Under the pieces are notes generated by a model, which was not told where the DNA came from, did not search any database, and worked only from the letters and a program-made list of their open reading frames with translations. Source: Dipetalonema caudispina (Eukaryota > Nematoda > Chromadorea > Rhabditida > Onchocercidae). Taken from it: a DNA stretch of 64,000 nt. The stretch covers positions 104,886 through 168,885 of the forward strand of contig JABVXV010000116.1 of the NCBI GenBank assembly GCA_013365325.1. The letters are read 5' to 3'. Positions 28,784 to 43,400 of the stretch are shown one piece after another; the first letter of the stretch is position 1, and every line of letters begins with the position of its first letter. Position numbers and translations under genes: made by a program.

Positions 28784-31700
28784 ATGCAGTTAATTAAAAT
28801 TTATTCATTTTCATCTAACCGTCCATTTTTCACAATAATGTTTACATACGATGGTGATACGATACAGGCTTACAGATCACCGTATCGCCTTTATCGACCG
28901 TATCAATTCGAAGTTCCGCAACAAGCAACCATTCCTAGTAATTCGACGGCGCTCTATCGTACTCCAAATCTTGACATTTTATCAGAAATAAATCGACGAT
29001 CTAGACGATTGGAACGTATTGTAGCCTATCAGAAAATTTTAACAGTTACTCAGGTATTCTCATTCTTATTCAAGTTTTTTTAAAAAAAATTTGAAAGAAA
29101 AATTTTAGCTTTAAAATATCGCAATAAATTTTTAATCTTATTAAAAATTCCATGAATCGCATAAAAAGAAAAGTGCAAAAGTTTTTCTCTCTTATAGTTT
29201 ATTTCAATTGATCAATCAAAAGAAATATTTTCAACTCCCTGCTCTATTATACTATATTTCTTTTATTTCATTTAGCTTCTTCTTTTCCGAATTTGCAAAA
29301 AGTTAAGGTTTTTAAAAAAATTCCTTTTTACTTTTGCAAAAGCAAAAGTAAAAAAGCAAAATACTTTTGCAAAAAGTTTCAGAAATAAACGATATAATAA
29401 ACTTTGCTCAACGAATTAGAAATGGCTTTATATTTTATCAAAGTCTACATAAAATTAAATGAAATATTTTGCACCTGTAAAGTTTATAAATATCAAAAAA
29501 TGGCTTATACAAAGAATTAAATTACATATGCATTTTTTTTCTTTTATTAACGAAGAAATTTGAAAAAATTAAAAGAATTAATTTTTTTAAATTGTACTTT
29601 AAAAATTTTAAAGAGTTTCTTCTAGATGTTATTTGCATTACTTTTAATCATATTGGAAATGACAAAAATTCTCTTAGTTTGGGAACATTTCAATTATTGG
29701 GAACAAAGATTTGTGCTAGTAAGTTTCAATTTTTTTTTTTTTTTTTTGAACTATTTTAGCATAAATAATATGGTTATAATGGAATATATGAGTTATTGAT
29801 TTTTTTCAGTTTAAAATATTCTGATTAAAGTTTATATTTTTTTTAAGTCGGTAAAAGTTTGAGAAAATAAAGAAATGTCGTGTAAATTTCCGGTATGTGA
29901 AATGTTTCAACCAACACTTTTCGCTACAGCTGCATTCATAACACTTTATTGCGTTTTGCGACCAACGAAAAGTACCTCACAAATTGCTATCGCATCACTT
30001 GTCGCAACATTAGTACCATTATTCATGTTTCCAACTCAGTCTCCATTTGTTATTAGTAAGTTCTAAAAATTTCAATGCCTTTTATGTCGAATGAAATTTG
30101 CACTGAAATGTTATGCCTAAATTGCACTATCATTATCGCAGTTTTTTTTTTTTTTTTTTTAATTATTTCAATGTAACTTTACTCTATGATTAAGAGTTAT
30201 ATGTTTTTCAATTCTTACTTTGAATTTTCCAATGAATTCTAATTTTTATTTGTAATATTAATCAAAAAAGATTGTATACTTAAATGTCGTAATTCATTAA
30301 ATTTTGAATTAACAATTAATTTTTTCTAGCTAATTTAAAAGTTTTCCACCAATAATTAGAAATAAATAAAAGTAGGTTAATTATTTCTGCCGTAAGAAAG
30401 AATTTTAGAAATCATTTTTTAAAAAAATGATTTCTAAAATGCACTTTAAATTCCAAAGTTTTTTCGCCTTTGAAATTTAATTTTAAAAACCACTAAACAA
30501 AATGGATGAAAAGAAATATTTGCATATTTATTGAATGCTGGAAAATGAAAGGAGAGAAACAATCATTAAAATATAGAACACTTTCGAAAACTTTCGAGAA
30601 ATTAAAAAAGCCGGTAATATTTCTGAAGTTTAGATATTACTACTAATTGAATATTTCCGGTTATCGCTTGAAATCTTTTTTTCTTCTCCTTCTATAAAGG
30701 ATTTGTTTTATTGCGATGGTAACATCCTTCTTTTTTCCAATTTAAATTTTAAATTTGGCCGAAAAAAAGTCTCATATTTTTGTTAGTTTATGCTAAAATA
30801 AGAAATGAACATTTTTTATATAGATGGAGGAATATTATAAGTATACAGAGAATTTTGTAAATATAGATTTCAATCAATCAAAGTTGTTGGAAATTTTGAA
30901 AAATTCCATTGATTCGAATATTTAAGCTCGTAAGATTCTGATAAGTTGAAGATATTGCAAGTAATTTGAACTTTCGAATTTCGAAAATAAGATTTTGGAA
31001 AAAGGGAACAGCATTCTTCGAAGGTTACAATACGGTTTCCATTGATTGATCTTGTTTTTTACTGAAATTTTTTTTCAGATTTGTAAAGGATAACTTTCTC
31101 ATCCGCTATAAATGGGGTGGATTCTGAAAGTGACATTGAGACAGAATTTGTACTAAAATTTCTTAACTATCATTAGTGATCAAGAAATAGCTATCATGTA
31201 ATTAAGCAGTCAACAAGTTGAAGTTAAATATTACAATTCGGATATAACTAAGTGATTTTTGACAAATATGTCCACTATAAGAGCATCAGGAAGTTCTAAA
31301 TTTGAATGATCTAAATAAATATTCCCTGAAATAAGGGTTAAAAAATGAAAATTTATCTTCAAAAATGAATGAATTACAAAGTAAATGCATTTAAAAAAAT
31401 CAAAAAATACCGATAGATGGAAAATGTTCTCATAACTAAAAATTAATTCCAAGGAAAATGAACTGAAATCTCATCAATGAAAAATTTCAAGTGGAAAGAA
31501 AAAAATTTAAAGAAAAAATTGCATTTTATTTGTTGCTACAGATGCAATTGAAGCAGTACGCTTAAGCCGATTAATCGATCGTCCAGCAACATTGAACGAT
31601 GGAATACGGTCTGAAATTTCATCAATATCAGATAGCATGGGTAATTTCGAACGGCTACAACGATTAGCACAGTTACCGATTCTTACACTTTCTAAAAATG

Positions 31701-32517
31701 TTGGAATGCAGGTTTCTTATTTAATCAAAATTACTTTTTAATCCTTTTAGTCAAAATTTTAATTAATATTTTATTTTGGAAGTTCCTCAAATGATCTGAA
31801 AATTTTTACACAATCATGCTAGTTCCAATAGGATGAATGGGAATATTATCTTTGGAGATTATGCAAGTTAAATAAGAATTACATCACTTAAACTAAACAA
31901 ATATCATCATTAGAATTTTGACAGTTAAAAATTTCTATGTAAATTTAATTTCAGATTTGCATGATCACAATGTTAATTTAGAGATCAAAATATGTTAGTT
32001 CATGGCTTATGACCTATTTCGTTCCCAAAAATAACAAACATTTAGCAAGAAGTTTAAGTACTAAATTGAACTATAACTAATTAAGCATAGATACTTGTAA
32101 AATTTGAAATAATTAAAGGCAATAGAAGTAATTGTACTTAATAAAAATGAATTACAACAAGCAGATTGCAAAGAAATCATCGGAAAAAGTGCTAAAATAT
32201 CAAAAATAAATTAAGTTAGACGTTTAGGATAAATAGTTTTAGAGATTTAAACTATTCGAATTAATAAATCAAAAAAAAAAAAAAGTTAAAAGTTTTGCAA
32301 TACGTAACTTGGCAGTAAACTAAATTTTCAGGATTGGAAATCAGCTTCGGCATTTTCTTCTGCTACACCTTCCGCTTCCTCATCATCGTTCTACGCAATT
32401 CAACAACTGCTCAGTTTGCAATATTTACTAATTGCTTATGCATTCTTTTCATTTATTTATTCGGTTCTGTTAGTTTTGACGCTAATTTCTTACGTTCAAC
32501 TTATTCAGTTACAGTAA
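28784..32517 (+). CDS. Orphan four-TM membrane protein
   Basis: The five-exon model is 28784-29053, 29626-29722, 29873-30055, 31542-31711 and 32332-32517, about 301 residues; I do not recognise the family. Exon 1 is a polar Tyr/Arg/Pro-rich N-terminus (YRSPYRLYRPYQ) with a basic stretch (NRRSRRLER). Membrane segments are predicted at about 91-109, 137-151, 159-175 and 271-294. Between the last two is a soluble Arg/Leu-rich segment (about 184-240) and a Ser-rich stretch (244-259). The tail is short (QLIQLQ). The junctions of exons 1/2, 3/4 and 4/5 are in phase with good sites. The exon 2/3 junction is weak: it needs either a GTTTCA donor with a poor acceptor, or a separate start at the ATG at 29875. 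An internal ATG at 28838 is an alternative start. AATAAA signals lie near 32734 and 32746. Confidence 0.7.
30403..30441. repeat. Near-perfect 39-nt palindrome in intron 3 of the four-TM gene
   Basis: ATTTTAGAAATCATTTTTT is followed at once by its reverse complement with one extra A, giving arms of about 19 nt and no loop. It lies in the 1.5-kb intron between exons 3 and 4 and may be a small foldback or a chance AT-rich palindrome. The length makes chance less likely. Confidence 0.85.
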
Positions 32518-35500
32518 TCCTGTTGACCTTTCCTTCATCTTTGTTACTTTTAGTGACCTTAGCTTTCAACTGTTTTATTGTCATTATCAATGTATTGATT
32601 TCTATGGTTTCAAAATTCACATAAAAACATGTAAACTGTTGAAGATTTGAAAAATTCGAAGAAAAATCATTGTGATATGTAAATTTATCGCTTGGATCTT
32701 AAAACACAATTTGTTAGGGAATTAAATAATTAAAATAAAGGATTAAATAAATATGTTATTATAGTTGAAATGTGTAATCAGAAGTTGAAAAAAACAGTCT
32801 ATCGGAAAATTCATTTAGAGTGTTATAAGAAATGAAAAATGTTCACAAGTGTGATATGGCAGATTTTGTTTTAAATATTTCAGGTGCAGAAATTATTCCG
32901 CCAAAATGGATCAGGTTGCTTAGGCTTCGGAATGTTACTTTTATCCGTAGTTTTTAAAATTAAATTAACAGTTTTTTCCTTCCTTACTTGAAGGATACAG
33001 TGATAACTAAAAAGTTACTACTGATGGTAAGGGTTCGACAAAAGTTAATAGTTAATTAATTAATTAACTTAAAATAACTACTGATAAAAGTTACTGTTGA
33101 TTACAGTTCGCTGATAATTAAATTGCTCATATTCCTAATTTTAAAGCACATCCTTATAATACCAATTTTCTCTACGTTAAATGAAATTGATAAAATGGTA
33201 CCGATCTTTCCAATTATTCCGTTCATTCACTTCCTTTATTACCGAAGAAAATCATTAGGGCCTATTTTTATGACTAAATAAACGTTTTATTGAACTGATT
33301 CTTACATTTAAACTCACCAATTTATGAGTTTTTTTCTTTTCTCATCAATTAACTTTTTCCAACTGATAAAATGTAGTCGAAGATGTGAACGAAACTTTAT
33401 AAACCTAAAGTTTGACACAAATTTTGCATAATTCTCAATTTCAGATTTATCAACTTATCGAATGAAATTCAATCAATTGATGAATATTAACCAATTATTG
33501 AAGGCGAATAATAAATACCATTTAACAGCAAAATAATGCTGACTATCTTTGCTCTTTGCCATAATTAATTTGATGAAATTTGATTCAAAAATTTCATTTT
33601 GCTTGCAAATATTACTGAATTTTCCAAACTAATTCATATTGAACAAAAAATATTTTGAAAAAAAAAAAAGAACTTTTTCCTAAGCCATTTTCTTGAATTT
33701 GATTTAATCCCTACTTTAAATTGAAGATTACTTGAAATATTCAATACTTTTTCAAATACAATTTACTTTCTTCTCATAATTCATCTCATTTCTAATATAA
33801 ATTAATAGGAAATGAATAAGTTGTAACAAACATTTTTCAAACATTTTCCATTACATTCTTTGATTTTTAATTTTTACATATGATTTTTTAATTGTAATTT
33901 TTTACTTTTTTTTTTTACGCACAATAAGTTTACAAAAGAACAATTTTACTCTTTCACACACAGTAAATTTTGATGACAAATTTTTATTCTGCTTAAAAAC
34001 CATTCTCAAAGTTTTATTAAAGTATAAAAGTGAAACCCTCCACTTTTAAAGGAAGTTAAAACGAAATTTCAGTTATGGTATTAAACAAAATTTTATAACT
34101 AAAAGTACTATCAGATATACTTGGCAACTTTAGGCTTTATTTCATAAAGCTTTTCTTCTGACAGTTTCCGGCAAGCATAAAAGCTTCGACTACTTTTAGG
34201 AACATGCTACTATAAAAAACTAAAGTTTATTAATAAACATAATGATTGATTTCAAATATTATTTTAACTTGAAATTATTTTGTTTCATTTTTCAATTTAA
34301 TCAAACTGCAAGAATTAATTAGCAGTAATGCTTTTTTTCAGTTTCTGCAATGATAATTTTCAAAATTTTTCAAAAAACTATCCATGAAATAAACGCGAAT
34401 AAAATCATTCAATTCTAGTTAGATTTAATTGTTCTCTGTGAAATTTTAAAATATTCCATGATACCTTTCACAAACGATAAATTAAGAAAGGAAAAATTAA
34501 TTCCTTTATTTGATACCCAGAAATATTTTAGCTTAACACTTATTTTTAATTTAAATGTTAAAATATGCGTTATGTTTGGGAATATCTCATTTTCGTTTCA
34601 TTGTCGAAATCCTTCATTTTTTAATTCATATACGTACGATTTTATTATAAACGGTTAAGCTCAATTGAAAATTGAAAAATTCTCCTTTGCAAATAATTTC
34701 TAAAAAGACAGAAAAAAATTTCCAAATTAAAAGAAAATTTTAAATGTATACAAAATGAATCGACTAAGTTTTGAAAAAAAATTATTACACATATACTAAT
34801 AAATCTTACAATTACTTCTTACATAAGCATACACACAGGTAATTGTAATAACACATCATATGCAAAATTTATACAAAAAAAAAGAAAGTAATGGACAAAA
34901 TTAATTAAGTAGCATATAAAATTCGAATAGTAATATTTAACATTCATAGCATATGAAATTCTAATTAACGAACTTATCATTAATATGATTTCTGATTTAT
35001 GCAAAAAATCGTATTGATGATAAGTTAAGATTTTATCCAAAATGAATCTATTTATAAAAAGTTAGTTAAAATTTGATTTATTGCCAAAAAAATTAGTGAA
35101 TAATTTGAAGTCAGCAATTTTTTTTTGGGATAAAAGGGAGTTTTTTTTTTAAGTTTCGTAATGTTGTTCATTGTAAAGTTACGAAAAAACATCGTAGGAT
35201 GTGATTTATTATTTAAAATGATTATATTTTTTTTTTTGTTAAGGAGAAAAATAAATTGTTATCCTAAAGAAATAGAACAGTAGTACTTTGATATTTTTAA
35301 TATTTACATTGTAAATTGTCAATTTATATTGAAATTATCAATAAAATTGAATTGAATTATTGAAATTTTCACTTAACATTTTTTTGTCAATTGAAATTAT
35401 TTTAATACAAAGAGAAGAAAATGTATAAATTTGATCATAACTGAAATTTTCCAATATTTTGATGATGAAGATTTTATTAAATTTTAAATCTTTTCGTACT

Positions 35501-38500
35501 TTTTCATCCCCCAATTTCTTCCTATCAGCAATCGCTTTTTTCTTTTGCTTTTAATTTCCATAATTATTTTGCTAAAAGACTTGGTTGATTTTATAAATTA
35601 TCATTTTAACATATAATTGAAATACTTCAACAGCTTTCATAAAGAGGCTAAAAAAAAAAAAAGGATTTTTTTTCTTTTTTTTTTTTTTTCGAATGGATAA
35701 GTTTGTATACTTCAACATTCAGTAAACAACTTTGAAATGGCATGAATTTTGATAATTAACTTTCATTATCATCTCTCACCATTCTATCACTGTCACTTAA
35801 TATTCCAAATGAAGCACAAATCTGAAAAGCGATTTTATAGATAAGAATAAAGTATCCAAATGAAATTTGTTCAAATTTTATCAACTCAATTAATGTAACT
35901 CAAATGAAGCATTAAGTGGAAAATGCATGTTATTTGCAATTTTATTCGATAATTTTTGCAAATTTTTCTTTTTTTTTTTTTTTAATTTAGATAAAACCAA
36001 TTTTTATTTGTGTCCAAATTAAAAAAAAATCTATTTTTTAATTTATTTAAGAAAAAAAAGAAAAAGTAGTATATATGTATGTATGTATATACAATATAAT
36101 ACATCGAGCAAAATAAATTTTTATCTGATTAAGTTAATGATGAAGATTCCATACATCAGTAACCCGTTTATCCATTTGCTCTGCTATAAATTTTAATAGC
36201 TAATATGCAATTTACTAATTTGGCTTCAAGATTTCCCTAAATGAGTCTATTTTCATTCATATCTTTTCTGGCTAAAGCAAAACTTTTCCCTGAGGCAAAT
36301 TGAAGAATAGCTATGCCTAATAGTATTAGTTTTCATCTTTTTTTTTTTTTTTTTCAATTTAATTGAAAAAACTTTTGTTTCGCTTTTTTCTTAAATAAAT
36401 TTTTTTTTGCATACGCCGATAAGTCAATCGTGAAGTTTTAATGCAAATACATGCATACCCACATACACCCACACACACACACCCCTACACACACACACAC
36501 ACACACACATACACACATACCCACACATATACACAAACATACATTATATCTATTTGATCAAAATATGCTTATTTTAAACAATTTTCGAATTTACATTTCC
36601 TTCTTTTTTTTTTTTTTTTTTTTTTTATTGAATTTTCTTGAGTTTTACAATAATAAGACTAAAGTTTGAAAATATATTTGGAAGGCTATCATTTTGAAAA
36701 AAAAACTTTTTTTTTTTTCTCCTCGATCACTAACAAAACAAAATGGATAATTAAATGAATTATCATTCGATACCTTTTTTGCTTTATCAGATGAATGTCA
36801 TTGATCCAGGCAAAATTGTATTACTTGATAATTTCTCGATCAATTTTGATATGCAAATCTAAGTTGTTCTAAAAAATGAAACTATTCTGTAGTTTTTTTT
36901 TTTTTTTTTTTCATTTTTTATTTTAAATACTTTCCGTTTTTTGGATGATTATAGTTTGAATATTATGATTTGATGTGACATATCGATGTGATAAAGTATG
37001 AAATTTTAACATGTATTCGACATTTCAACATTTTGTTTAGTGTAATAGCAGTTAGAAAAGGAAAAAGAAAAAAAAAAACAAAATCACAATTTAAAAAACT
37101 TTCTAATTATTCATTTATTTAATGCTAAAAGCGAAAAACATAGCCATAGGTATATTTAAATATTTTGGTCATATTTCAAGTTGAAGAATATATATGACAT
37201 ATGTGATCTCTTCTTATCCTCGTCGCATCTTCAACTTATGGAATATTATTAATAATTAAAATTTTATGTTCACGTTTAGTGAACTTACTTTAATATTTTG
37301 CATGTATCCGCATGATATGTATCTTGAATGATCTGTACAACGATATCACAGATGCTTAATAATTGTTATGTGCATTATCTAAAGTGTCAAATTTTTCAGC
37401 TGCAATTAGATGGTAATATAAGTTGCTATCAGAAATAATCGATTTTAAGTGTATTAATGAGAAAATTAAAATTTGAAACTGATTAATTACTTAGTGTTCA
37501 GACCTATGTATCAAGGTTTAGCAAATTTCTGTCTCATTTTAACAATTATTCATTGTCGTATTTTGCCTATGAAGTTAGTGCTAATTACTGCTTAATTTAA
37601 TTACTAATTACTTCATTTCTTTCCAGTATTATGCAAGCCGCATAATATTACCATTTAAGATTTGGGACGACCAAATGTTAATGTGTTATCATACGATATT
37701 TTCGAAATATTACATGATGTTATAAAATTTCATTTTCTATTAACGATAATTAACAAATTATTAACCTTGAAAAACTATTGGTAATGAAATTTTTTATGTT
37801 TGATTGTTATACTAAAATTATATACCAAATCTCATTTGATTTTGTTTTTGTTTTTTATTTTTTTTTTTTGAAAATGAGACTAAAATTCATATTTTTATAT
37901 TTATGGTTAATGGCTCAAAAATTTCACTTCTAGGAAACTCCTAAGCGAGGATTTAAAAAGCATTGAACTATTTTGAAGTTTAACCAAAATGACTAATGAG
38001 AAATTTAACAAATAAAACTAAAAAATCAATAAATATTCCAGCAGCGGAAATTTTTGAACTTCATTGATTTCGGTTTCAATAAACGAATAAAAAATTACGT
38101 TACATTTTTACTTTTTTTTTTTTTTTTTCCTCTATAATTCTTATCATTCTCGAAAATATCACTGTCATAGTATCAAATATAAAGTAAAACGAATTATATA
38201 GGAAAATTAATCAAAATGATTAGCTAAATTTCAGGCTTAATTTAAGATATTTGGATTATAATCTGTGAGGAATACAACCAATTGTTCAAAGTAGTAAGAA
38301 AAAAAAAGAAATTTTTGAATATTTCCATGAGAAACCCTCGAGAATACTTTTTTAACTAATGCAAAGCTTTTGAAGAGAAATTTAACGAAATTTTATTCCA
38401 TAATCAGCAAGAAAATGAAGCGGAAAGAAAGAATTGTTAGAAGAAGAGGGTGGATGTAGACGAAAAAGGCGGAGACAACCGTAAAACGGATACCATTTAA

Positions 38501-40456
38501 TATCATCAGGCCTGAACTACTGACATTGTTGGCCATAGATGGATTATCTGTGGTTCTTGATGGATATTAGGATAGTGCAGAAAAGAGAAAATGTTTTTTT
38601 TTTTTTTCTTCTTGTTTTTGGTATCATATATTTACTGAAATTCTTGCTGGTATCATATACTATAAATAGGTTGTTATTGTTGTTATACATTATTTACTTG
38701 GATCACGATTATATCATTATTAGTGCTGTTGCTATTGATTAGATCATTGCTAGTACTGTGTAATCATTGAGGTCATTACTGGTGATATATATTTGATTAG
38801 ATCCTTGATTAGGTTATTATTGGTGTTCTGATAGGTTATTCTGATGGGGGTTCAAATTCTGATAGGTTCAATTATTGATTTAAGTTATTGATATTATCGA
38901 TTTCAATGACTTAAATTATTCATTTTAAATTGCCATTAAACTTAGAATAGAATGTATGTGATATTTCGATATTTGAACCTTTTTCAGGCAACAATTGCTA
39001 TCAGAATTGATTAATTTATTCGCTTTTCTAATTTTAAATGACACAAAATTTCATTTTGGTACTAAATAGCTTACTAATTTAAATGCTAATTAAAGTTCCT
39101 CTTCAATTCCAAATGAATCATGAGTGGAAAAAAAAAAAAAAAAACATAGGAAATATAATTTTCAGGAAAAGCGACTACTCGATTATTCTATTAATCATTC
39201 TTGTTACTTAAATAGCCACGATAACAGAATCTTGAAACGATCATTGATGTCACATATTCCTCTTGACCTTTATCATCATACATTTATCTCATTGCACTAC
39301 TGCTACTTCACATTCTCTCAGATTTCGGATTATTGCATTTTTATCTTATTTGTAAACAAGATTACAAGGATAAAGCATTATTTTTTTACAAGCACTTTTA
39401 ATTTTTTTTCTTCATTTCTTTTTTTGTTTATGTAATCAATTATTTTATTCTATTGAAATTTGAGTTTTTAACTTTTCTTTTGCAATTGTAATCCTCAATT
39501 TTGTAGTACATATTAAGACTTGAAAAAGCCTATAATTAGTTCATCCATTGCAATCCTTTCATCTTTTCATCATCATTTCAAATAATAAATACTCAAGCTT
39601 CTTATCGTCGAAATCAACTCAACTTTTAATTCCTTTCATCCTATAAAGCATCAGATATTATGCCATAGAATGACTATTTCAATCATATGATAGCTTAACT
39701 TTACCCATGAAACATTTAACAAGGAAAGAAATTGAAATATCACATTAATCTTGAATGAAAAAAATACCACCATTTTAATTCTGTTTATTTAAGATACATA
39801 ATATAAAGTATACAAAATACATTTCAATTCATTGTTATCATCGATTACTTTCAACCATTTCTGAATCACCAAAATAGTCTGTTACTAATTTATTTCAAAT
39901 TTTTAGACATCTCTCAACTATTAATTTTACAATAATTAATTTATCACTAACATCAGTTTAGCATTACAATATTTTTAAACTTGGAAAACATTTCTATGCA
40001 TAAAATAATCGCCTATATGTAACAATGTAATGATTTTTAGAAATCAAATAAAAATTATCTGTTTTGTTAATTATTATTTTTAATAGTTTTAATCAAATAA
40101 ATTATCCATTTTGTCAACTATTGATTAGCTAAATAATTTCATAGGTTAGTTCATTCGTAGCATACGAAATGCAGTAGTTATGGAATGATAGAATATCAAA
40201 CATTTTGTATAACGATTACTTTTAAAGTTATTGAAAAAATTTTTTATCATTTTAATCATTTTTTAAGCGTAAAAAAATTGTATGTTTATAAGAATAATGC
40301 AATTTTTGAAGAATAATTTGAATAATTTTTAGATTAAATTGGAGCACTTCTTAATTTTCATAAATTTAAAATATTGAAATATTTGTAAAAACAAACAATT
40401 TAATTAAATAATTTGTGAAACAAAACGCAAACGTATCGTTCAAAAGGGAATTCTTG
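32518..40456. other. Gene-free stretch between the four-TM gene and the receptor
   Basis: The first 250 bp are the probable 3' UTR of the four-TM gene, with AATAAA near 32734. After that I see no supported exon chain. Contents include an AGTTAATTAATTAATTAACT palindrome near 33050, A/T homopolymers, the CA-rich microsatellite at 36449-36542, a less AT-rich patch near 38400-38530 and a degenerate GATTAG/TATTG-like repetitive stretch at about 38660-38890. The last few kilobases should contain the receptor promoter. Confidence 0.6.
36449..36542 (+). repeat. CA-rich microsatellite with CCCACA variants
   Basis: About 94 nt of CA dinucleotides interrupted by CCC and AT variants (CATACACCC, ACCCCTACAC). 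The His/Thr-rich frame across it is a repeat artefact. Confidence 0.93.
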
Positions 40457-43400
40457 ATGAGTAGCCGAACGACAGTATCATGTGTTGATGTCAATGATAT
40501 TATGTCTGCATTTGGTGACTGGACATTAAGACTCGATGTAAAGGTGCATTTTTTATTTATAACTTTCTTTATCCAATTAAAATTTCATTTCAATTTTTTA
40601 AAAAAAAAATATATTTGAAAATAAAATCAAACTATTAAACATGATTTGAGATTCAAATCAAATTAAAATAAAAAATTTAGGAATTTAAAATCTCCATAAT
40701 TTGATATTGAAATTCAATAAAAATTATCAAAGACTATGGAAAGATTTGAAATATTATCAAAAAGGATTCTTCATAAATCTTAACTTTTCTGTTTAGTTGG
40801 GATTAATTACGACTGGAACGAAGAAGGGAAATTAAATCAGATAGTGTCATTAAATTTATTCTTAAACTCAAATTGCTCGAAACTTTTCGGGTGTAATTGA
40901 AAGGAAATAAAATAGTAGCACTAATTCAAAAATGTCAATTTCATTAACAAATTATTTAATTTCTTCTTTTGGATTTTTACCTATGTTTTTTTACCAAAAT
41001 ATAAATTTCTGGCTTGATGCGTAGCATTTTCAAGCATTTTATAAACTTAAATCATCTGATATATTCCTATGTTTAAACTAAAAATTAATAAATGGCAAAT
41101 TTTAATATTTCACAATTGTGCATGCACTTACACGCATCATGCATAAATTTTCTTAATGCTTTTCCATTTTTTTTTTTTTTTTTTTTCATTGAGATTTCAC
41201 AACCAATTTTATTTTTAAATTTCTAATTGCATTGAACAAAACATTATTTATTTCAATTAACTGAAGCATAAACAATAAGGCACAATTTAGCACATTTCAG
41301 AATTTCCCAGATTTTTACCTGTTTTCTTCACATTTTATTAATGCATTTAAAATTAATGAGAATATACTTTTCGTTCATTAATTAACCAACTGTTATATTA
41401 ATAACAATTTACGAATTTAATTTTGGAAATGCATTTATCTATTTTTATTTTTATGTTTAAAATATCTTCATGATATCAAAATTAATTAATTTTTTTAAAA
41501 ATATCCAAAATGAAACTGAAAACCAAATATACCAACCGTTCAACTATTCGATTGGTTAAAATTATTGACACTATTGAATTCATCCAAATTGATATAAATT
41601 TTCATTTCAGAAAAAAGAAATGTTATTTAAACTCCAATTTTATCACTTTTTGATATCGATTATCAATTGATACTATTACAGAATATTTGATTGTTTTTTT
41701 GAAAAGCTTACAAATACAATTTAGTAGAGCATTTGATAATTTAATTTTAGATTACACGATCAAAAGTGTGAAGTATTATAGTTTTTGTAGTATTTAAAAG
41801 AAAAAAAAAAAAAAACATAAACTTATTTTTTTGATAGGTGACAAAAGTCACTTCATGATATTGTTTTTTTTTTTTTTTTTAAACTTTTATAAATATCAGT
41901 TGACAGTGTTGTAATTTGATATTTCTTCAATCTAAGTTTCATTTAAATTTGCATTTCCTAATTATCATTCATGGATTTTCTTCGCAATAAAATATTTAAA
42001 AAAAAAAAAAAAAAAAAAGAAAAAACATTGAGAAAATTTAATAGGCGAGAAATGTACTTCGCCATTTTTCATGACATGTAAATCGATAAAAGAATATGCT
42101 TATATACAATTTGATAAACAATTCAGAAAAATAAATTTGAAATTGACGAATTTTCCATTTCCTTTTCTTTCGTCATTTTTTAATGTACCATTCCAAAATT
42201 GTAACCCAATGTTGTTAAAAAATGTTTCACTAATACAAAATTGGGGAATAAATTACAAATTATCATCTCTTAGCCAAACTTATTAATATTCTACATTTAA
42301 GTAATAAAATATCTAAAATAATGGATAGTAATTAAAATTCATTTAATAAAATAATTGGTATTATTATATTGTCTTCTATTATGATAAGAAAGAAGATATA
42401 ATTACTGTAATTACAAAAAATAGTATAAAATGTATTTTTGACCGATTGTTTTGAACTGATAACAAAAAAAAAAAAAAAAAAAAAAAAAAGAAGCAAATAT
42501 AAAGTCAGTTAGAAATCTTGAATAAATTAAAAGCAAAATAAACGTAGAAATGAAATTCTTAAAGTATTTATCTATCCTTTTTCTACCTGTAATTCCGAAA
42601 ATTTCAATTTGCTTCAATAATTTCTGCATCAAATAAAATCTAAATTTTCTCTTAATTGTTTGCCGTTACTATTATCACTTTTTTATTCCGATAATATCAT
42701 ATTCTATGACTTCATATTAGGTACGATTCATTTTAAATCCAAATATGGTTGCAGTTGAAATATTTAAAACATTTTAAAACATTTCAACAATACTTATTCT
42801 AAACAGCATTAAGCAACTGCAATATTTAACAAATTTTTTAACAAATTAATCAACGATCATTATAATGCCTTTCAATTTTGGATAAAGGTCAACCGAATAA
42901 ATTTTTAATAATATTTGAAATTGATGCTGTAATGAAATACATTTTAAATGAGAACAATATGACAATAAATGTTAAATTTACTTATCTGTTTGATGTACAA
43001 TTAAATCTCTATAATTTTAACATTGATGAAATATCTACTTGCAAATCATTGTTGTTAATTATTGCAATTTATAAAATTATTTGCAATCGCATAGCATAAA
43101 AAATATTTCGAATTCATATGTTAGGTTTTATTTTAACATTAACATAAATTTTTGAAACTTAAATGAAGTTTGTAAAAAAAAGTTGCTTGAAACTAAATTG
43201 GGATTTTCCTGGTTTTTTCTTACAAAATTTTTTCATTTTTCTTCCTTGAATTCGTTTTAATTTTTCATTTTCATTTTTCATAACTTTGAACATTTCATTT
43301 CTAATAGTTCAGATAAGAATGATTTACATTTGCACAAATATATTATATATTTCCTATAAATTTTGTATTTCATTAATTTTTTTCTCTGCCAATATCTTTA

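Noticed and set aside
36451..36669. His/Thr-rich open frame
   Set aside because: It is the CA microsatellite plus a T run read as codons.
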